Assembly (NCBI RefSeq): GCF_026151205.1
Contig: NC_087084.1
Span: 15,084,322 to 15,148,321, forward strand
Direction: 5' to 3'
Length of the DNA: 64,000 nucleotides
From: Bolinopsis microptera
Lineage: Eukaryota; Ctenophora; Tentaculata; Lobata; Bolinopsidae
In this document: positions 1-10,479 of the stretch, piece after piece
How the letters are laid out: each line of letters opens with the position of its first letter
How positions within the stretch are numbered: position 1 is the stretch's first letter
Position numbers and translations under genes: made by a program
Notes under the pieces: generated by a model
What the model was told of the DNA's origin: nothing
Databases searched by the model: none
Seen by the model: only the letters and a program-made list of their open reading frames with translations

Positions 1-62
1 ATACGCCACAATAAGCTTTTAGGAAGGAGAAAACTTTAGTGTTATTGCTGCTGAGGCTGTTG

Positions 63-648
63 GATACCCTAGTAAAGTAGTAACAGCCCTAGCAACCACT
101 CTAGTAACTACCCTAGTAACTGCCCCAGTAACTACCCTAGTAACCACCCTAGTAACTACCCTAGTAACCACCCTAGTAACCATCCTAGTAACTACCCTAG
201 TAACTACCCTAGTAACCACCCTAGTAACCACCCTAGTAACTACCCTAGTAACTACCCTAGTAACCACCCTAGTAACTACCCTAGTAACTACCCTAGTAAC
301 CACCCTAGTAACTACCCCAGTAACTACCCTAGTAACTACCCCAGTAACTACCCTAGTAACCACCCTAGTAACTACCATAGTAACTACCCCAGTAACTACC
401 CTAGTAACCACCCTAGTAACTACCCCAGTAACCACCCTAGTAACTACCCCAGTAACTACCCTAGTAACTACCCTAGTAACCACCCTAGTAACTACCCTAG
501 TAACTACCCTAGTAACTACCCTAGTAACCACCCTAGTAACTACCCCAGTAACTACCCTAGTAACTACTCTAGTAACCACTCTAGTGACTACCCTAGTAAC
601 TACCCTAGTAACTACCCTAGTAACTACCCTAGTAACTACCCTTGTTTC
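63..648. repeat. 12-bp minisatellite, about 48 units
   Basis: Tandem units of the form AACTACCCTAGT with a common AACCACCCTAGT variant and occasional CCCCAGT. The period is 12 bp, a multiple of three, so the minus strand reads as an open frame of repeated Thr-Arg-Val-Val; this is a consequence of the repeat and not evidence for a protein. Each unit contains CCCTA, reminiscent of the telomeric complement CCCTAA but not a telomere array. The sister array at 52,359-52,800 is shorter. Confidence 0.95.
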
Positions 649-904
649 GCTCCACCCTTTAGTGTTACTAGAAGGAACCCGTTTAACCATAAAATGGTGT
701 CAAGACTCAATAGACTAAAATAATTATTACCTATTTAATTCGCGTTTTTAACACCACTTGGGGGTCCAAATTTTGGGCTCTAAAATCCTATCTTTTACGG
801 TTTTTGCGGAAAGTCGCGTTAAAGTTGATGCTCTGGTGTCAGTAAAATGGTACGGATCCATCCATATATATCGTCTCGCTTTATAATTATATATAGTAAG
901 ATTA

Positions 905-1155
905 TTATTTTAAAAGGATACTGAGCGAGAAATATCTTTTTGGAAATATGAAATAGTAGACAAATAATGCATGTGTTTTATTGCACATGAGGAATGTTTA
1001 ATTAAAAAGGTATACATTTCTACTACTCACAATATGTAAAAAATAGTCAGCTGGCAAATTTGTCCACTGTTTTCGCTGTATAAGTTTTCATAACATTTTC
1101 CTCCCTGAATGGTAAGTTTTGATTAAATGAAACATAAAACTCATAGCGACTTTAA
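905..1155. repeat. Dispersed ~250-bp repeat family, copy 1
   Basis: A module running from about TTTTAAAAGGATACTGAG to AACATAAAACTCATAGCGAC occurs five times: here, 26,905-27,140, 29,849-30,098, 50,626-50,880 and 53,046-53,304. The 26.9 and 50.6 kb copies are more diverged and form a subfamily. No terminal inverted repeats or coding potential seen; likely an old interspersed element. Confidence 0.8.
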
Positions 1156-1417
1156 GATATCATATTATTATATTAATGATTACTAAAGTTTTATCAATTG
1201 GCTGGGATTCTGGTAGATAGGGAGCAAAACAAGAGTCGAAAGGAATTATATTATGTCTCGGTCACTAGGCCTTGGTACTCAGTATCACAGTATACAGACA
1301 CGTGTTTCAACCACAGCGCAGCTTCGGTATCACGTGACAAAATGAGTCCAGGATAAACCTTGATTAACATCGGGTTACTGAATGAAGTTCAGTGGTTACG
1401 AGGATCATGAATTGAGA

Positions 1418-1527
1418 TTGGAGGACTTCGCCGCTTCGACGCGCCGCGCGAACTAGCATTCTTGCTTCGCCGATCGTTGCTCTGCTTCGCAGAGCAACCA
1501 TCTCGATGGGTTGACATCGTCAACCAA
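1418..1527. mobile_element. 110-bp GC-rich mini-element with 9-bp flanking repeats
   Basis: A GC-rich island begins TTGGAGGACTTCGCCGCTTC and ends ACATCGTCAACCAA. It is bracketed by the direct repeat GAATTGAGA (1,409-1,417 and 1,528-1,536), as expected for an 8-9 bp target duplication. It contains the hairpin GCTCTGCTTCGCAGAGC. A related 135-bp copy in reverse orientation lies at 3,447-3,581 with a different 8-bp duplication, which shows that this unit moves by itself. No coding capacity. Confidence 0.7.
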
Positions 1528-1539
1528 GAATTGAGAGTG

Positions 1540-2340
1540 TGATGGAGGAACCCTGGTCACGGTTAGCTCGTGAGTCAAGTTGAGGGATAATTTGTCCTAT
1601 AATACCGGATGAATGAACCCAACTTGGACTTTTCCTAGACATGGTAGCTCGGGAAAATAATTTTAAACCCAATCATAGTCTACCTAATTTACTTTGAAAC
1701 GACAACTGATTAACCCAATCGTCACTAGAAATAACTAACAGATAAACAGGTTTCCAAATACCGCTCTAGTTTAGGCTTAGCTGCTGCCTGGTTTCTAGCG
1801 CTATAATTTCGGAGACAAGACAGAGACAATATTTCATTTATGTTAATGTTAATTGGTAATTGTAATATATAATGATTATTACTTAAATATCCGACCACAT
1901 TTTTGGAAACCGGACCACTTTCCAAAAATTAGATATGAGATACCTATCCGGCGCAGATAATTAAGTTTAACTGATCGAGCCCTGAACTGCAGCTAACATA
2001 CGGAACGTGTGCTCAACTCATTAAATCGTAAAAAATACAATGAAAACATGGTACAGCTATAATTTTTGTCTTAATGTAACTAGTGACGTTATAGATCGGA
2101 CTATATAACGGAAAAGAAAAAACAGAAAATAACGGAGTGACAAAGAGAGGGTCACCGACCCACGACAAGTCATGTGCATTATAGGAACGAGAATATATAA
2201 ATTTAATGTGGCACGTGGGCAAATATCTGTGACACGTTTTGGTATTGCGTCACTGTGAATGGGAAGAAATGTAGCACGTGGGAATCATCCTTGTGTCACG
2301 TGGGAGTCATTATTCCTAATAAAGTAATATAAAGAGATCT
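1540..2340. other. AT-rich spacer without recognisable gene
   Basis: No long reading frame with a recognisable product on either strand; conserved nearly unchanged at 53,690-54,480. The only structured feature is the CACGTG cluster near its right end. Confidence 0.6.
2212..2303. promoter_or_regulatory. Cluster of three CACGTGGG motifs
   Basis: GCACGTGGG (about 2,213), GCACGTGGG (about 2,275) and TCACGTGGG (about 2,297) lie within 90 bp, just beside an AT-rich ATATATAAATTT. CACGTG is the canonical palindromic E-box/G-box bound by bHLH factors. The cluster is kept in the sister block (54,357-54,447). A regulatory role is inference only; no downstream gene is evident. Confidence 0.35.
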
Positions 2341-2492
<152 letters not shown>

Positions 2493-2903
2493 AAGAGAGA
2501 CATATGATTATGGTTTTGGTCAAATTCCATAACAATAACTGTGAATTGTTGGGACTAAGATTCGGCGCCGCGCATTTCACTCTTGACTATGAGTATGATT
2601 TTTCACGAAACATAAAGCTTTACTGCCCTTGATTCAGTGTAGGCGTACTAGCTGCGCGATTCCATTTCCAATAATCTTACCTGGCCAAGGACCTTGTGTT
2701 TAAGTGTTTGTGACGGAGAATAGACTATGATACCTCCGGCTCCGGCGTGTGAAGTGAACCCTAATTGGTTAAAGATCAGAGCAGTGATGCACACCGCCGC
2801 GTTTTGTCATAATCGGCGGCGGCGAGGCCAAAACTTGCGGCGTTCGGCGTTCACAATTGTAGTTATGACTCAGTCGAACAGGAAAATTCCCAAGCATGCT
2901 CTC

Positions 2904-2904
<1 letters not shown>

Positions 2905-2937
<33 letters not shown>
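2905..2937. repeat. Poly-C tract, 33 C
   Basis: Uninterrupted run of C. It creates proline-rich and glycine-rich open frames that are not genes. The sister tract at 55,676-55,720 has 45 C. Confidence 0.97.
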
Positions 2938-2938
<1 letters not shown>

Positions 2939-2946
2939 TTAAACCT

Positions 2947-3135
2947 TGTATCACGTTGCGACCCCCACGGTCGTTTCACTTTGTATCACGTTGCGACCCC
3001 CACGTCCTGACGATACAGGGGGAGCCGCGCACTTCGTGCGCGGTGGGTCATACAACGTATGACAAGTTTCACTATAGTGACGATACAGGGGGAGCCGCGC
3101 ACTTCGTGCGCGGCGGGTCATACAACGTATGACAA
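2947..3135. mobile_element. 189-bp insertion with 9-bp flanking repeats
   Basis: Present only in this copy of block A; the sister copy reads straight from poly-C into TTAAACCTTACCGG. The insertion is bracketed by GTTAAACCT (2,938-2,946 and 3,136-3,144). Inside, a ~60-bp unit with GGGGGAGCCGCGCACTTCG and GGTCATACAACGTATGACAA occurs twice, and TGTATCACGTTGCGACCCCC occurs twice. The two ends are imperfect inverted repeats (TGTATCACGTTGCGACCC against the reverse of GGGTCATACAACGTATGACA). The inner motif is also found in the LINE-derived frame at about 63,238-63,282. Confidence 0.65.
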
Positions 3136-3236
3136 GTTAAACCTACCGGCTGGATCTATTTTCAAAAGTAAAACAGATAGAGACTTACGGTTTTTTGCAA
3201 TTAATGTTCGCCTCGTAAAAACATTTTGGGCCGAAT

Positions 3237-3925
3237 CACAGTGCTGGCAAGCACGAGCGTTGTCTTTATTGGGGGTATACTATTATACCCCCTTTACTAT
3301 TATAACTCCTTTACTATTACACCCCCTTTGGTACACGTTGGAAGCCTCCTTCGTGCACGCGAAGCGTGCACTCCGGCCGGAGGCGGCGGCCAAAGGCCGC
3401 CGCCTCCGGCAGGAGTTTTTCAGGCATTAAGACTCATTGGAAGTCGTTGATTGACGATGTCAATCCGTCGAGATCGTTGCTCTGCGAAGCAGAGCAACGA
3501 TCGTCGACGGACGATGCTTGCTTCGATGCGAAGCAAGAATGCTAGTTTGCGCGGCGCGTCGAAGCGGCGAAGTCCTCCAACGGAAGTCGTTTTGCAGATT
3601 TATTTTTAGTTCAAAACATTCTAATTTGATGTCAAAGATGACAGAAATAAGAAATAGTTATGTGGAGATTTTTAAGAAATTTGCATAAAATACGCGCCAG
3701 CACTGTTATACTTATACGAAATTCGGTAAAAAACCCGAAATCGCCATATTCAGGTGCCTTAAAAACCACGTTAAAATTGAGTTAGAGATCTGAAACTTTG
3801 CAAGGCGTCTAGACGTTGACCAAATCGACTGCAAAAAAAGTTTCAAGTTTCAGGAGCATCGGGAAATGAGTTTTCTAGTAGAACCCCTGTTTTACGACAG
3901 ATTGTCGGGATACATACATATATAT
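3237..3925 (+). repeat. Foldback module M (CACAGTGCTGG end)
   Basis: Starts CACAGTGCTGGCAAGCACGA, followed by short tandem units around CTATTATACCCCC, GC-rich nested hairpins (GGCGGCGGCC with its complement near 3,375-3,410; GTGCACGC with GCGTGCAC), and an AT-richer part with TTCAGGTGCCTTAAAAACCA. The same module in reverse orientation occupies 5,291-5,867. This copy is longer because it holds the 135-bp GC-rich element at 3,447-3,581. Confidence 0.85.
3447..3581 (-). mobile_element. 135-bp GC-rich mini-element with 8-bp target duplication
   Basis: Bracketed by GGAAGTCG (3,439-3,446 and 3,582-3,589). The inverted sister module M' (around 5,620-5,637) has a single copy of that octamer and no insert, giving an exact empty site. 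Read on the minus strand it matches the element at 1,418-1,527, with an additional CTTGCTTCGCATCGAAGCAA-type hairpin expansion. Contains GCTCTGCGAAGCAGAGC hairpin. Confidence 0.8.
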
Positions 3926-3931
3926 TAATAT

Positions 3932-4271
3932 ATTTTACCAAAACCCATAATCATGGGTAGAGTGGACCGCTGCCAGTGTCTCTCTTTACCAAACAAAAGG
4001 AAATGATATTAATTTGATTGACCGTTCTCAAATGCAAAATGATACCGAGAATGAAATCGGTCGCTCGCTTTTCCCCCACAGATGCCTTTGGGTAGTTCTT
4101 CTTAATCTATTACAATTGTAAATGAATGGGAAAAGCGAGGGACCGATTTCATTCTCGGTATCATTTTGCATTTGAGAACGGTCAATCAAATTAATATCAT
4201 TTCCTTTTGTTTGGTAAAGAGAGACACTGGCAGCGGTCCACTCTACCCATGATTATGGGTTTTGGTAAAAT
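3932..4271. repeat. Hairpin H1, ~144-bp arms
   Basis: Near-perfect inverted repeat: left arm starts ATTTTACCAAAACCCATAAT, right arm ends ATTATGGGTTTTGGTAAAAT, loop about 4,076-4,127. A diverged version with the same internal motifs (ACCGAGAATGAAATCGG, CAAACAAAAGG) forms H2 at the other end of the composite. Confidence 0.92.
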
Positions 4272-5290
4272 ATCATCTCTTTTTGATTATAATGTCAGGG
4301 TACTTTATAAAGTCGAAATATAAACTGATATCTTCATTAATATTAATAAGGAGGAAGTTTCAACGATTTCGAAATTTTTCCTTTTAAAACATTTCCTTGT
4401 GTTTAGGTAAGCATATCGGTCGATCACTGACTGAATATGCCACTTTATACTCATTCAAGTTGGCATTAAATTCATACATAATGACATTAAAAAGCAGAAT
4501 TTGTTGGAAATCACGAATGAGCAAAATTCTCACCTTTCGCACGTGCAAACTTGGAGCGGACGTTGCGTGCGCATCCAATATTGAATCGCCGTAAATTTTT
4601 GCATGTAATTGTTTTATATATAGTTTGATAAGCATGCAAAGTTTCAAAGTATTTCAACAAGAACTGTAATCACAACGGCACTCTAAAGTTGACAGAAAAT
4701 GACGAAAACAGCAATTTTCAGTGATTTTAGCAATTTTCTATCAATTTGGGCGTGTCCCCACGTGTGCAAATTTTCTATTTTCAACTTTAAAACTAGCCTA
4801 ATGCACAATTTATACCTATAGGAAGCAGAACTGAGCTCCACGACCCAAGGCATGGCCCAACACCAGAGAATACTAAATCGCAAAATTGACGTTTTTATAA
4901 AATAATTCTTCAAAAAAGCACAAACTTCAATGACGAATATCTTTATGAAGGAGCAAGCTAGAAAAACTTTCCGGTAGATTTTCAGAATGCTTGAACAATT
5001 ATCTAAGACGAAAATTTCCTCAGATTTTGAATAAAATTACTCCTTAATGGTTTAAAATTAATCTTAAAAGTTATTACTTTGTCAAAAATCAAGTTTTAAA
5101 AACGGTTAACTTGATGACGTCATCAAGGGGTGTTCATGACGTCAAATAATTTTTTTATACAATGTAAACTAAAGTGTAAACAATTATTTTCAAGACCTGT
5201 GGTCGGAAATGGCTGTATCTTTTATACTTTTGAATCTATGGACAATTAAATACAGGCTACAATTGACTGGCAAAGCGTCTATCCCTGAAT
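4272..5290 (+). repeat. Long inverted-repeat arm c
   Basis: About 1 kb that recurs reverse-complemented at 5,868-6,901 with moderate divergence. Landmarks: ATCATCTCTTTTTGATTATA at the outer end and TGGCAAAGCGTCTATCCCTG at the inner end. The open frames here are short, lack recognisable domains and are not conserved between arms. Confidence 0.85.
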
Positions 5291-5867
5291 ATATGTATAT
5301 AGGTATGTATGTATCACGACAATCTATCGTAAAACAGGGGTTCTAGAAAACCCATTTCCCGATGATCCTGAGACCTGAAACTTTTTTTGCAGTCGATTTG
5401 GTCAACGTCTAGACGCCCTGAAAAATTTCAGATCTGTAACTCAATTTTAACATGGTTTTTAAGGCACCTGAATATGGCGATTTTGGGTTTTTTACCGAAT
5501 TTCGTATAACAGTGCTGGCGAGTATTTTATGCAAATTTCTTGAAAATCTCAACATAACTATTTTTATTCCTGTCATCTTTGACATCAAATTAGAATGTTT
5601 TGAACTAAAAATAAATCTGCTGAACGACTTCCGATGAGTCTTAATGCCTGAAAAACTCCTGCCGGAGGCGGCGGCCTTCGGCCGCCGCCTCCGGCCGGAG
5701 TGCACGCTTCGCGTGCACGAAAGAGACTTGTAACGTGTACCAAAGGGGGTATAATAGTAAAGGGGGTTTAATAGTAAAGGGGGTATAATAGTAAAGGGGG
5801 TATAATAGTAAATGGGGTACATAGTATACCCACAATAAATGCAACGGTCGTGCTTGCCAGCACTGTG
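5291..5867 (-). repeat. Inverted foldback module M'
   Basis: Reverse-complement counterpart of M, ending CCAGCACTGTG at 5,867. It sits exactly between arms c and c', whose inner ends read CCCTGAAT and ATTCAGGG. It lacks the 135-bp GC-rich insert found in M. Confidence 0.85.
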
Positions 5868-6901
5868 ATTCAGGGATAGACGCTTTGCCAGTCAATTATA
5901 GGCTATATTTAGGTGTCCGTAGATTCAGAAGCTTTAAAGATACAGCCATCTCGGACCACAGGTCTTGAAGATAATTGTTTAGAATTTAGTTTACATTACA
6001 TTAAAAAGTAATTTAACATCATCATCACCACTTGATGACGTCATCAAGTTAACCATTTAAAAAACTTTATTTTTGACAAAGTAATCACTTTTAAAATTGA
6101 TTTTACGCCAATAAGGAGTAATTTTATTCAAAATTTGAGGACCTATTGAAGTTAGATAATTGTTTAAGCATTCTGAAAATCTACCGGAAAGTTTTTCTAG
6201 CTTGCTCCTTCATAAAGATATTCGCTATTGAAGTTTATGCTTTTTTAAAGAATAATTTTATAAAAACGCTAATTTTACGTTCTAGTATTCTCTGGTGTTG
6301 AGCCATCCCTTGAGTTGTGAAGCTCAATTTTGCTTTCTAATGGTCTAAATTGTGTCATAGGCTAGTTTTAAAGTTGAAAATAAAAAAGTTGCACACGTGA
6401 GGACACGCCCAAAATGATAGAAAATTGCTAAAATCACTGAAAATTGGTATTTTCACGATTTTTATCAGCTTTGGAGTCCCGTTGTGATGAGAGTTCTTCC
6501 TGAAATATTCTGAAACTTTCCACACTTATTGAACTAGATATAAAATACGAAGATAATAAAATTTTACGGTGATTTTATATTGGATGCGCACGCAACGTTC
6601 GCTCAAAGTTTGCACGTGCGAAAGGTGAGAATTTTTCTCATTTCTTATTTCGAATAAATTCTTTCCCACGACATTTAAATGGCATTATATATATGAATTT
6701 AATACCGACTTGATTGAGTAAAAAGTGTCATATTCAGTCAGTTATCAACAGATATGCCTACCTAAACACAAGGAAATGTTTTCAAAGGTTAAATTCCGAA
6801 ATCGTTGAAATCACCTCTTTAATAATATTAATGAAGTTATGAGTTTACATTTCGGCTTTGTAAAGTACCCTTACATTATATTTATAATCAAAAAGAGATG
6901 A
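5868..6901 (-). repeat. Long inverted-repeat arm c'
   Basis: Reverse-complement partner of 4,272-5,290; landmarks AAACATTTCCTTGTGTTTAG (minus strand) and GATGACGTCATCAAG occur in both arms. No gene recognised. Confidence 0.85.
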
Positions 6902-7262
6902 TATTTGACCAAAACCCATAATTATGGGTAGAGTGGAGCGCTGTCAGTGTCTCTCTTTCCCAAACAAAAGGCAATGATATCAATTTGAATGACCGTTATC
7001 AAATACAAAATGAAACCGAGAATGAAATCGGACGCTCGTTTTCCCCATTCATTTACAATTGAAATAGATTACATGTTATAAATCGAAACTTATTACAATT
7101 CGTAAGCCATGAATGAGTGGGAAAACGAGCGTCCGATTTCATTCTCGGTTTCATTTTGTATTTGATAACGGTCATTCAAATTGATATCATTGCCTTTTGT
7201 TTGGGAAAGAGAGACACTGACAGCGCTCCACTCTACCCATAATTATGGGTTTTGGTCAAATA
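6902..7262. repeat. Hairpin H2, ~150-bp arms
   Basis: Near-perfect inverted repeat from TATTTGACCAAAACCCATAA to TTATGGGTTTTGGTCAAATA with a loop of roughly 57 bp at 7,053-7,109. Homologous to H1. Its outer end is the right end of the composite insertion. Confidence 0.92.
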
Positions 7263-7535
7263 CAAAATATAAGTTTGCAACTTTAACTTTATGCGGATTC
7301 TGTCGTTTCACTATAGTATTGTAGGTTTACAACCTACCAGGACGCGCGCCGAGTTGGACTCGACAATATATGGAACAGATATTTTACGAGTATCACCCGT
7401 TAACCTCTGGTCAATTATAAATTCGTTAAATTTTGGTTTAATTGACTGCCGAGATTGGAGGGATGTTTTACTCCATTACATGAGTATTTTATCATCTGAT
7501 TTGGTAAAAGAAGGTTCAGTACTAGTAGTCACACT
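7263..7535. other. Flank of block A with an inverted block-B relic
   Basis: Bases 7,263-7,316 continue block A (same as 55,794-55,856). Around 7,318-7,400 the sequence resembles block B in reverse (compare GCCGAGTTGGACTCG and ATATTTTACGAGTAT with 29,480-29,530 and 29,130-29,160). No gene. Confidence 0.5.
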
Positions 7536-7622
7536 AGTATCCGGGGGAGGGAGAGGGAGAGGGAGAGAGAGAGAGAGAGAGAGCGGAGAGAGGAGAGGGA
7601 GAGGGAGAGGAGAGGGAGAGGA

Positions 7623-7705
<83 letters not shown>

Positions 7706-7745
7706 AGAGAGATAGAGAGAGCGAGAGAGAGAGCGAGAGGAGAGA

Positions 7746-7785
<40 letters not shown>

Positions 7786-8055
7786 GAGAAGAGAGAGAGA
7801 AGAAGTATTCGAGAGTAGGATGAGATGCGTCGGGACGTGACAGAGAGAGGGCGACGGTGAGTGAGAAGAGAGCAGAGAGAGGAGGCTGTAAGCAGAGAGA
7901 GAGAGAGAGAGAGATCGTAGAGGATAGAGTCGTAGAGGGGAGGGGTGAGGAAGGAGGCAGTGAGGGAGAGGGAGAGGGAGAGGGAAGGGAGAGGGAGAGG
8001 GAGAGGGAGAGGGAGAGGAGAGGGAGAGGGATAGGGAGAGGGAGAGGGAGAGGGA

Positions 8056-8090
<35 letters not shown>

Positions 8091-8260
8091 GAGAGGAGAG
8101 GAGAGAGAGAGAGAGAGAGTGAGAGAGAGCGAGAGGGAGAAGGGAAGAGGAGAGGGAGAGGGAGAGGGGAGAGGGAGAGGGAAGGGAGAGGGAGAGGGAG
8201 AGGGAGAGGGAAGGGGGAGAGAGAGAGAGAGAGAGAGAAAGAAGAGAAGGAGAGAGAGAA

Positions 8261-8298
<38 letters not shown>

Positions 8299-9960
8299 AG
8301 AAGAGAGAGGGAAAAAAGGGGGAGAAAAGAAGGGGAGGGGGGGGGGAAAAAGGGAAAAAAAAGGGGAAAAAAAAAGGGGCCCACCGGAAAAGGGGGGGGG
8401 GAAAGGGGGGAAAAAGGGAGGGGAAAAAGGGGGGGAAAAGGGGGGGGGAAAGGGGGGAGAAAGGGGGGAAAAGGAAAAAAAAGGGGAAAGAAAAAAAGGG
8501 GGAAAGGGGAAGGGGGAGAAGGATGAGAGGGAGAGAGAGAAAAGGAGGGAAGAGGAGAGAGGAGATGAGAGGAGAGAGAGAGAGAGAGGAAGAGGGAGAG
8601 AGAGAGAGGGAGGGGAAGAAGAGGGGCCGAAGGAGGAGAGAGAGGAGGGGAGAAGAAAGAAAGGAAGAGAGAGGAGAGACGAAAAGGGAGAGAGAGGAGA
8701 GAAGAGGGGGAGAAAAGGAGAGGAAGGGGAGGGACCGGGGAAAGAAGAGAAGAGAGAGAGGAGAGAGGGGAAGGAAGAGAGAGAGGAGTTGAGGAAAGGG
8801 AGGGAGGGATGGGGGAGGAAGGGAGGGAGGGAGGAGAAGGAGGGGGGAGAGGGAAGGGAAGGGGAGGGAAAGGGGGAGGGAGGCGGGAGGGGGGGGAGGG
8901 AGGGGGAGGGAGGGGAGGAGAGGAGGGAAAAGGGAGGGAGAAGGGGGGGGAGGGGAGGGAAGGGGGGGGAAGGGAGGAGGAGGGGGAGGGGAGGAGAGGG
9001 GGAGGGGGAGGGAGGGGAGGGAAAAGGGAGGGAGGAGGGAGGGAGGGAGGGAGGGAAGGGAGGAAAGGGGGGGGGAGGGAGAGGAGGGAGAGGGAGGAGG
9101 AAAGGGAGGGAGGGAGGAAAGGGGAAAAGGGGGGCAGGGAGGAGGGAGGGAGGAGGGAGGGAGGGGGGGGGGGGGAGGGGGGGAGGAGGGCGGGAGGAGG
9201 GGGGGAAGGAGGGAGGGAAGGGAGGAGGTGAGGGAAGGGAGGGAGGGAGGGGGGGGGAAAGGGAGGAGGGAGGGGGAGGAGGAGGAGGGAGGGAGGGAGG
9301 GGGGGAAGGAAGGGGAGGGAGGGGGAGGGCGGGAGGGAGAGGAACGGGAGGGAGGGGGGGAGGGGGGGAAAAGAGGGAAGGGGGAAGGAGGGAGGGGGGA
9401 AAAGGGAGGGAAGAGGAGGAGAGAAGGGAAGGAAGGGAACAGGGAGGACTTACGGAAAGAAATGAGGGAAGGAGGAACCGGGGGAAGGAGAGGAAGGGAT
9501 GGGGGGGAAGGAGGAGGAGGGGGCGGTGGGGAGAGGCGAGGGGGGAGAGGGAAGGGAAAAGGGGACAGAAGGAGGGAGGAGGGAAGAGGAGGAGGGAAGG
9601 GGGAGGGAGGAGGAGGAGGAGGAGGGAGGCGAGGGAGGGGAGGGAGGGAGGGAGGGGGGAGAGAAGAGGGGGAGGGAGGGAGGGGGGGAGGGGGGGGGAG
9701 GGAGGGAAGGGGGGAGGGAAGGAGGAGGGAAAGGGAGGAAAAGGAGGGGGAGGGAAGGGAGGGAGGGAGGGACGGAGGGAAAGGGAGGGGGGAAAGGAGG
9801 GGAGGAGGGGGGAAGGGAGGAGCCGGGAGGCGGGAGGGAGGAGGGAGGGAGGAGGGAGGGAGGGGAGGAGAGGGAGGACAAGATAAAACGGAGGGAGGGA
9901 GGTGAGGGAGGGAGGGAGGGAGGGAGGGCACGGGAGGAGGGACGGGAGGGAGGGTGGAGA
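7536..9960. repeat. 2.4-kb polypurine (GA/GGGA/GGA) tract
   Basis: The plus strand is almost exclusively A and G: (GA)n to about 7,800, mixed GGGAGA units to 8,300, irregular G/A homopolymer runs 8,300-8,520, then GGGA/GGGAGG units to 9,960. Very long Arg/Glu/Gly-only or Ser/Leu/Pro-only reading frames on either strand are by-products of base composition. The homopolymer-rich middle part may contain sequencing error. Confidence 0.95.
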
Positions 9961-10479
9961 GATACGACAGAGAGAGCCTAGACGAGAGTATCGACCGGAG
10001 ACGAAGGATTCGTTCGACGTACCCCCGACCCGACAGAGAGCAAAACGACAGAGTCCGGACGACCGACGACACGCCCCCCGGGAGTCCGAGAGACCCCGAG
10101 ACCCGGAGGGACCGAGACCCCGAACTCGTCCAGAGAGAACGAGAGAGAGAGACGAGAGGGTCTACTTACAGTGAAACTAGTCAACTAGTGTTTTAGCCAG
10201 ATAGACTCAATTAGGTCTGAGATTGAACTCTAAAAAAGATAATAATTATAAAAGTAACACAGGAATAGTGAATTCTAATGTAAGTGTAATTCGTTATAGT
10301 TTCAAAAGAGTCACTGTAAGGGGTCGGTCACGCTTCACTTAAACGTAAGCGCACGTTCGGGGGTGGGGGTGTGACCATATGAGGACAGCGTAGGGTATTG
10401 TGTTGTGATATAGAGAGCTGGGTCAAAAATTAAGTGCGAGTGGGGAATGCGCGGTCCCCGGGTTATTTGTTACAGTGAA
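9961..10479. other. GC-rich edge of the purine tract and unassigned spacer
   Basis: A GC-rich stretch (about 9,960-10,170, e.g. GACCGACGACACGCCCCCCG) fades into AT-rich DNA. From about 10,400 it begins to resemble 33,240-33,320 with many indels. No gene recognised. Confidence 0.5.

Larger units (their letters stand above)
3237..7258. mobile_element. 4.0-kb multi-level foldback insertion
   Basis: In the sister block the sequence runs without a break from GGGCCGAAT to ACAAAATATAAGTTTGC (55,785-55,810). Here 4.02 kb lies between those two motifs, flanked by AAT on both sides. Internal order: module M (3,237-3,925), hairpin H1 (3,932-4,271), arm c (4,272-5,290), inverted module M' (5,291-5,867), inverted arm c' (5,868-6,901), hairpin H2 (6,902-7,262). 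No transposase frame is present, so it is non-autonomous. Foldback-type elements with long compound inverted repeats are known in animals; I do not recognise this family. Confidence 0.8.

Noticed and set aside
19-690. Minus-strand frame of repeated Arg-Val-Val-Thr (also 52,312-52,839)
   Set aside because: Product of a 12-bp minisatellite whose period is a multiple of three; unit number differs freely between copies.
2727-2942. Short proline- and glycine-tailed frames around the poly-C tract (also 55,500-55,751)
   Set aside because: The long part is the homopolymer; the frame changes with tract length between copies.
3059-3450. Frames in the foldback module M and its inverted partner (also 5,409-5,895)
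   Set aside because: They cross GC-rich hairpins and insertion borders, differ between M and M', and show no domain.
7529-10072. 847-codon Ser/Pro/Leu-rich minus-strand frame and Arg/Glu/Gly-rich plus frames
   Set aside because: Pure consequence of polypurine composition; stop codons are almost impossible there.
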